Assembly: GCA_022592445.1 (NCBI GenBank)
Contig: JABYQR010000186.1
Coordinates: forward strand, 1-64,000
From: Cytidiella melzeri
Taxonomy: Eukaryota > Basidiomycota > Agaricomycetes > Polyporales > Irpicaceae
DNA: 64,000 bases
Direction: 5' to 3'
The notes under the pieces were generated by a model. That model was not told where the DNA came from, searched no databases, and was given only the letters and a program-made list of their open reading frames with translations. The number at the start of each line of letters is the position of its first letter. Positions within the stretch are counted from its first letter, which is position 1. Both the position numbers and the translations under genes were made by a program. Of the stretch, positions 57,799-64,000 are shown in pieces.

Positions 57799-59233
57799 AT
57801 GAGTGTCTTCGACGACCTCTTCTGTGCTAACGAGCACCTGTCGCTCAATACCACCGCGGCCTCAAGCCTGTCTTTCCCTCCCCCGTCTCTAAGTTATCAT
57901 CCTGCCAGCACTAGCGAGACGGACGATGGACTCGACCACGTTCCACACCTTTCTCGATCGGATGGCACCGAATCCACCTCCTCGATCAGCACTGGCCCTT
58001 TCCCCGTTGGCTCTATCCGTCGTCGCCGCCGTGACAGCTCCCCCGATATGGGACCCGAACGCAAGAAGCAGGCGTTGTTGTTCGCGCGCAGCAGATGCTT
58101 AGAGTACCAACTCGAGGAGACCGCAGCTGACTATTTCAGCCAGGTAAGTGCTCACCTGTCGTGATACCATATTGCTTACCCATTCGCATCACAGCTCGAT
58201 GCTGACCAGAGGAGCATTGAGACTTACATCCTTGTCAAGGCCCACTTCTTGTCGAAGACCACGGAAACGCTGCAGTCCAAGTCCTACAAGGTGCGTATCG
58301 CTCACCATTGCGCACCAACTGACCAATTCTCAAGCACCTGCAGGCGCACGTTCAAGATCAGGTTTTGGTGGTGATGGTGACTCCGAATATCCCGGCCTAC
58401 CTCAAGAACGCGGTCGATATTGTCATGGTGAGTCGCGCGATATGCTACATACGCTGGCACTGACCACATTCTAGAACTTCATCAAAGAGTCCCCCGAGTG
58501 GTTCAAGCTCGACCGTGCAACCCTGCACTCCATGGAGAAATGGAGGATCATTCGGACGACCGTCAGCAACGCGATGACCCGCCATCGTTCGGACATCAAA
58601 GCCATCGTAAGTTCACTCATTTGCTCTTCGACGCGCGCAATTTGGCACACACTGATCATTACTATCACACTACAGATCGCAGCCTCGCTCGTCTCGAGCA
58701 CGGACAAACTCAAGCCCCGCACAGGGGCTCAGGACATTATCGCCATGGTCAACGAGATCGCGCCGGAGTACATCAATACCGACTGCTCTCACTACACTCG
58801 CTTCGCCTTCCTTGTAAGTGTCACATCAGTACACTCCCTATTGCGCTAACCCCAACCTTCAGCGTCAGTGTTACCTCAAGCATCGCCAAGTTCAAGCCAA
58901 CGCCACCGAAGGCACAAGCACCGCCGATGCACGCGCCAAAAAGGACGACAGCTTCTGGAAGTATGTCGACGACGAACTCCAGAAGGCAACCGTCCAGACC
59001 AAGGCGAAGTCGACTTCCGATGCCCAGGCCGCGGCGCTGCTCAAGGAGTGAGTTCGCCCTGACTCTCGGGTAGTGCACTGGCATACTAACACCGCCTCAG
59101 GTACTTCGACCTGTGTCTCAAGGCTGACCTCCGCTTGTTCACCATCCGCGACGGAGCTCTTCCCTCTGGCCCTGCTGATCTTCTGCCAATTCAGCGCGCC
59201 GTCAGCAACTTCATGGCGTCTGTCGTGGTCTGA
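57799..59233 (+). CDS. Gene B2: homologue of B1
   Basis: Seven exons (57799-58143, 58195-58290, 58344-58427, 58475-58606, 58676-58813, 58863-59047, 59101-59233) give 370 residues without a stop. Layout as in B1: a Ser-rich N-terminus (MSVFDDLFCANEHLSLNTTA), a basic patch IRRRRRDSSPDMGPERKKQA, ARSRCLEYQLEETAADYFSQ, VLVVMVTPNIPAYLKNAVDI, EWFKLDRATLHSMEKWRIIR, CSHYTRFAFL, DDSFWKYVDDELQKATVQTK and LFTIRDGALPSGPADLLPIQ. It starts about 175 bp after the end of A2 on the same strand, so the pair is in tandem, unlike the divergent A1/B1 pair. No catalytic motif visible. Function unknown. Confidence 0.75.
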
Positions 59234-59760
59234 TCGCGGTCGGCTTGTTCTTCGTTCTTGTTTGTGTTCGTTTCCGCCTGCGCTATACTCTCGCTTCCTC
59301 GCTCTCGTGTACTGTCGTTTCGTCCATTGTCGCAGATAGCATAATCGCATTCATTTCTAATATATCGTGTCGGTGCGACGGTGTGACAAAAAATATATTC
59401 TAATGCATACTGTCGGTGCGACGGTCTGGAAACCAAAACCACTCTACAACTGGTGCACACCGCGAGCACCAAGGCTGGACATTCGCTACAACTGTATTCA
59501 TCTTGTCGTCACACTGTCTACCGGTCCTACAGAGCAAGTGTAGGCACGATCTGACTAGGACATCGGTGTGCTATCCCGAGGAGTATGTCGACAGGATCAA
59601 ATATTGTTTTGTCGGAGTGATGCTCGCGCGGGACATATCGGCGCGACGTGATGAAACGCTGTACAGTACATACACACCAAAACATACTCCAGCACCCAGG
59701 CTTCGCCTGGGCGTGTACAATTGCAAAGGAACCCATCTCTGCTGAGCGTAACTCATTCTC
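59234..59760. other. Intergenic region with a short direct repeat
   Basis: Follows the B2 stop. TGTCGGTGCGACGGT occurs at 59368-59382 and again at 59411-59425, 43 bp apart. Looser relatives (TCGGCGCGACG) appear near 59638. No gene seen. Confidence 0.5.
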
Positions 59761-59769
59761 TTGCGCTCA

Positions 59770-60700
59770 TCTTCAGCTGCTGACGACTGCCCGCCTCCAA
59801 ACATGAACCCCTCCACCTTCACAACAACAGCAGATCGAACAGCGCAAGAGAATTTTTCTGCAGGGATTCAACAACCTCATGGTGTCGCCCGGTACACCTC
59901 TGCTTCCATACCCACCCACAGTCAAACCCTCGGGCTCACCTTGGAGAACCCTCGTCATCTCGAACTCGGACATAGAAGCCGTTCGATGTTGATTTGTCCG
60001 AAATGTGGTTCCTTATGGAACAGGCAGGCGCTGGTGCGAAGGTGTGTGCAGTTCAGTAAGTCTTCATGAACCCGCCATCATTCCGTAGGTCAAGGAACAG
60101 AGCATGTGGCCGCAGTTGCTTCCTCACTTACCTCCCGTAACAGTTCAGGGAACCAAATGGGCAAGCCCAGGCCACTGCCGCCGCCTTACGACGTTACCAA
60201 GTGCATCGCTACTATTGAACCGCTTAGGGGTATGTACTGCAAGAATTGCCCAGCGCGAGAGCGCCAGCGAGATTGTCAGCAGAGAAGGAAACAAGGAGGG
60301 ATGCCAATGCCCGGGGTTAGCCACCATGAGAGGCACGTCTAGGACAATACCGTCGGTGGGCACATTGCCAGCTATATGTGGAAATGAAAGCCCAGATTTG
60401 ATGGGACAGTCTGCGGCGGCGGGCAGCGCTCTATAACCAAAGTTACATCACTCGTTGGTCTACAGGATTGACGCAGACGAGTTAAGGTCCTCAAATGCCA
60501 GCAGATGGTGCGCTTGATAGTCATGCGCTAGATTCCATGGATGCTACAGGTACAGAAGGTATCAGTATGCCGATGGCCACGTCTCGGTCGAGCGGCTCGG
60601 TGTCAGGCCTGGAAGCAGACGGCCGCAGACGGAAGGTTGAGGAGTTGGAAGAGCGCAATAGCAAACGTGCGAGGAAGAAAACAGGTAAGGTTGTCCTGTG
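59770..60700 (+). pseudogene. Broken ARID-domain (Swi1-like) gene fragment
   Basis: One frame reads QQQQIEQRKRIFLQGFNNLM then SPWRTLVISNSDIEAVR. A one-base shift later (about 59980) the next frame reads FDVDLSEMWFLMEQAGAGAK, and after an intron-like gap (GTGTGT...CCGTAG) VKEQSMWPQLLPHL. Together these follow the ARID fold of fungal Swi1 (SWI/SNF subunit): Gln-rich start, DVDL-x-x-MW helix, and a W-x-x-LLPHL helix. Further on, a second open stretch (60495-60690) ends GRRRKVEELEERNSKRARKK, like the basic region that follows ARID in these proteins. The frame break and lack of a continuous ORF point to a decayed paralogue. Confidence 0.5.
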
Positions 60701-60701
60701 A

Positions 60702-61370
60702 ATCCCAGAGGTCACCTTTTTAAGGACTATTTATCGCATATAGGAGATAACTGATCCGCGTAATGATTGTCAACCTGTGGGGACGCCTTTTGGGCGTTAC
60801 TGATTGTTCTATCAGGCCGTACAAAGTGGATATAACGGGCAGATTGCTAACATGACGCCACCACGAAGATACGCCAATCCTCGCGGCAAAAGGCAACTTA
60901 CACTCCGTATGCGTGAGGAGATTCTACTGGTAGGTGTATCTTCAGACGGCCTCCTAGTAGGCCTCAAGCCAGTATTATCGCCCTTCTTTCTTGCAGCAGC
61001 GGTCATCTGACGCACGATTGGAATTCAACGGAGCTAAAATCGTGCTTGACGACGCACGATCGTTCGCCACTGACTGTGAATCTTACGATCCTATCAGGCG
61101 AGCTTGCACCAAATAAATGGAGCTTCCCATCGTTACCCTGGCCGCATGGTATGGACAGAAGAACAGAACGCATTCTCCCCATTGCATGTCTCACTGCTTC
61201 AATTTCCAGGTGACAGGCTATCGAGGACGTCTAACGCGTAGCAGAATCCAAGATTACGTTCTCGCGTCTTCGAGTGACAATCCACCTGGATACTGCCGCA
61301 AAGAGAATGTGCAACTCACGCAAATCTGAGGCACGGTGGTCCCGCAGTCATAGTTGAGAAAGGTGCATTC
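60702..61370. other. No gene supported
   Basis: A short basic frame (MTPPRRYANPRGKRQLTLRM, from 60853) may be a further relic of the broken Swi1-like gene. Otherwise nothing recognisable. Confidence 0.35.
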
Positions 61371-61483
61371 TTCGCACCAGTACTGGCTTTCCGGTGGCTG
61401 AGTACCGGCGTGCACGCAGAAAAGGGGTGCACACGTGTGGGAGGGTACTCAGCCACCAGAATCGACAAAGACAATGGTGCGAA
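61371..61483. repeat. Nested inverted repeat (hairpin)
   Basis: Outer arms TTCGCACCA (61371-61379) and TGGTGCGAA (61475-61483). Inner arms GGTGGCTGAGTACC (61393-61406) and GGTACTCAGCCACC (61444-61457), perfectly complementary over 14 bp. The 37-nt loop contains GTGCAC twice. It could be a small inverted-repeat transposon relic or a structured RNA; no target duplication was identified. Confidence 0.65.
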
Positions 61484-64000
61484 ATGATGTAACTCAACAC
61501 TGACCTCCGTTCTGTAACAGGGTTCTTGTAAGTGCTACCCTTATTCTGGTAAGCAAGTCACCGCAGTTGGTGGTATCTTCCTGGGTGCGTGGAAGGACGT
61601 TTTTACCTTATGAGCAATGTTATCCCGTATCTCTCGTTCTACCTCCACAGCCTCCATGCATGCCGCAAAGTTCTGTCGTAGTCTGTCGTACTCACGTGTG
61701 GGTTAAGTTGCAAGTGAATAGAATTCCGTCGTGACCCATCGCACTCTACAGTGACTGTATACGTCCCTACAGTTAGCGGCAATGTGTGCGTTGACCGCGC
61801 TCCGAGACACGGTCTCCACTATTTTCCCTCAACCTTCCAACTGAATTCAACCGCAAGTTGCCCTTTAGCCCACTCACTGTGACGGCGGTGAACCGTAAAT
61901 TGTATGTCGTACGACGGCTGCAATCCTACAGACGCCTCAGTACAAGCAAGGTGGCTTCCTCTCTAGTAGGATCTTCAGTGTGGAGGTTTGGAAGGACATT
62001 TGCGGCGATATGTGATCGTGCCCGTGCGTTTTCGACGACTTGAAGCCCTAGTCCGGGACATGAGGCCGAACGTGAGCTTGAGCTGGCGTGCCTGGCTAAG
62101 CTTAAGTCACTGGGAGATGAAAGAGCCGTGCATCAGCAATATCCATCATAGCGATCAAACAGTCCGAATCGACACAGCAAAATAAGAGGAATAGTTGGCA
62201 ATACAAAAGCGGGTGTGATACAGAAGAGTGTCAGCTGGACATGGTCGAAGTGGATTTGAGCTCAATGCCTGCGGCCCACGTGTGCTGCCATCGCAGCCTC
62301 TCTGCAACCGTCGCAAGCTTCTTGTATGATATTCACCACCTTGATGTAATCTCTGTACGTCTGATAAGATTTGGCATATGAGTCAGATCTATACCACACG
62401 TTAGAAAGTAAGTCGATGCCATACCGTAGGACATGAGCAATTTCGCGCAGTCTTGTGCACATGTGCCTTGCTTAGAGCACAGTGTTCATAATTGCAGTCG
62501 TACACCTCGCCTGTGTAGTATAGCAGGACGTTATGCTTCGTGGAAGCAGTCAGCAATGCGTGTTATCTATAGAATGATTGAACACACGCCGCAGCCTCTG
62601 TGGCGGTTCACTAGACTGTTGTACATGCAGTTAGAGCGTGCAATAATTATAGGGTAGTCACAACTGTAACACGTACCATTCTTGCTGACACATCACCGGT
62701 TGTGGCTTTGTACTACCCGCGTGATTCTTGAATTCAAAGGGGTTTGGGAGCTGTAAGCAACACTCACACTTGAAAATATGAGGGGAAAGGACAAAAAGCC
62801 TCACAAGAGTAGCGTTGTCTTATATGACAGCATTGTATTCAAGGCGTGTTCCTTTTGATCTCTTGACCAAGCCGCTGACGAGATCTCGGGTTAGGAGGAT
62901 GCGGAAAGCGAAGTAGAAGGCATCACGAGTTGATCGCGCTGCCAGCTTTCCGAACAGGAGAGTTCGCGAAGCCGTCGACCCATACGACTTGAGATGTGCA
63001 TATAAGAATGCGAAGAGGAGATATATGTGAAAAATCAAGTCGGGTGATCCAGGATAAGCAGTCGGTGGCAGAGCAGGTCCATTATCGATGAGTTCCATAG
63101 AAACTACGACGCTTCCTCATCGTGTATCATGATGGCGGAGACGGTGCTGGTCCAGCCGTTCGTGAGACATAGCGTCCTGTGTATTTACGGATTTGAGGAG
63201 AATTTCCGGCACAATCTGTCGGCGAGCACTCGGATTGAATGAGATAAAGACGGCGGTGCTGCCGAAGGTGAAACGCTACAAGCGTCGTGACTGGTCCCCC
63301 CAACATGTTGGCCCGTAGGACCTTGTGTACCTGGTGATCGAGGGACATCTCTTGCGATAAGACGGAGGTTCACGCAGCTGTAGCGAGCCCCGACTGGACA
63401 CTAAAACTGCATAGCTCCGGCCATGAGGCCTTTTTCCTCGAGTTGATAGCAGCGGTGTCGGCACGAATGACCGCGCGTTCCGAGTACACGCGACGCAAGA
63501 CGCTATGTCATCACCTGGTGGTTCATCACTGCATACTTTGCGCCATACGCATTGAATGCATGAGATGTAGAGGCAGCCTGATACTGCATTATAGAACTTC
63601 GGGAGCCCTACATGAATGTGAATGTCAATATACTTCAAGTATGATGACGTAAATGACGGGCACGCAAAGGAGCAAAGCGATGTGAAAGAGTAATGGTTCA
63701 ATTCCACCGCAGGGTACCTACCTAATCCAGTTAGACGACATGGGTACGACGCAGCTTGAGACTAGCACAGCTCACCACTTGGAAAAGGGTGACGAAGTGA
63801 CGAACAGAAAGAGGCGTTCGCAGAACACAGCAGGGGCGCGTGTATCATCTTGAATCAGAGATGAGTTTGTCACCGTTGAGCGTCGAGGGGACCCAGAGGA
63901 AGTTGCTAGCTGACCACTACAAGGCGCCATCAACTGCAACATTGTTCAAATAGGAAACATTCTCAATCAGCTTGCGCACAACGCACCAACGATGATGCAA
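61484..64000. other. Gene-poor end of the window
   Basis: No convincing gene. The best open frame is minus 63098-62820 (MELIDNGPALPPTAYPGSPD ... IYLLFAFLYAHLKSY), which could be an exon of a membrane or degenerate protein; no family recognised. A second minus frame (62462-62262) contains VWYRSDSYAKSYQTYRDYIK and may also be a relic. Frames at 63127-63707 overlap on the same strand and look random. Confidence 0.35.

Overview
The window reads as nuclear DNA of a mushroom-forming basidiomycete (Agaricomycetes). Genes are split by many short GT-AG introns (about 40-70 bp), exons can be as small as 11-13 nt, and the families present (arrestin-like, WOPR regulator, Agaricomycete seven-helix protein, intracellular GH1 beta-glucosidase) fit that group. 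All calls come from reading the sequence and from memory of families; no database was searched.

Layout. 0-3.1 kb: an arrestin-like gene (minus) with one in-frame TGA, and a mitochondrial oxidoreductase-like-domain gene (plus). 3.4-21.8 kb: a nested repeat block. A truncated Copia element (pol tail plus 3' LTR) is interrupted by a second Copia element whose two LTRs (4211-4937, 21290-21808) are flanked by the same 5-bp duplication, ATAGT. Its inside holds about 11 kb of extra DNA, including another LTR-type promoter region that is itself split by a 6.87-kb element (7017-13882) with terminal inverted repeats. That element carries two divergent genes, called A1 and B1 here. A solo LTR with target duplication GTCAC sits in the Copia pol gene.

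22-52 kb is an ordinary gene-dense block: GH1 beta-glucosidase, RMD1/RMND1-type protein, DNAJC11-type J protein, WOPR-domain (Gti1/Pac2) regulator, MutY-type DNA glycosylase, SURF4/Erv29 cargo receptor, NOL10/Enp2 ribosome-biogenesis protein, a coiled-coil protein, a small unknown gene, nitronate monooxygenase, DJ-1 family protein, a seven-helix membrane protein and an unknown 216-residue protein. Most have exon models that close in frame from start to stop.

52.6-59.2 kb holds a second A/B gene pair (A2, B2), this time in tandem on the plus strand. A1 and A2 are clear homologues along their length, and so are B1 and B2. The recurrence of the two families side by side in two different arrangements, once between terminal inverted repeats, is the best candidate for an undescribed system: a two-gene DNA transposon lineage, or domesticated relatives of one. 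59.8-64 kb is mostly decayed: a broken ARID-domain (Swi1-like) fragment, a nested inverted repeat, and no convincing gene.
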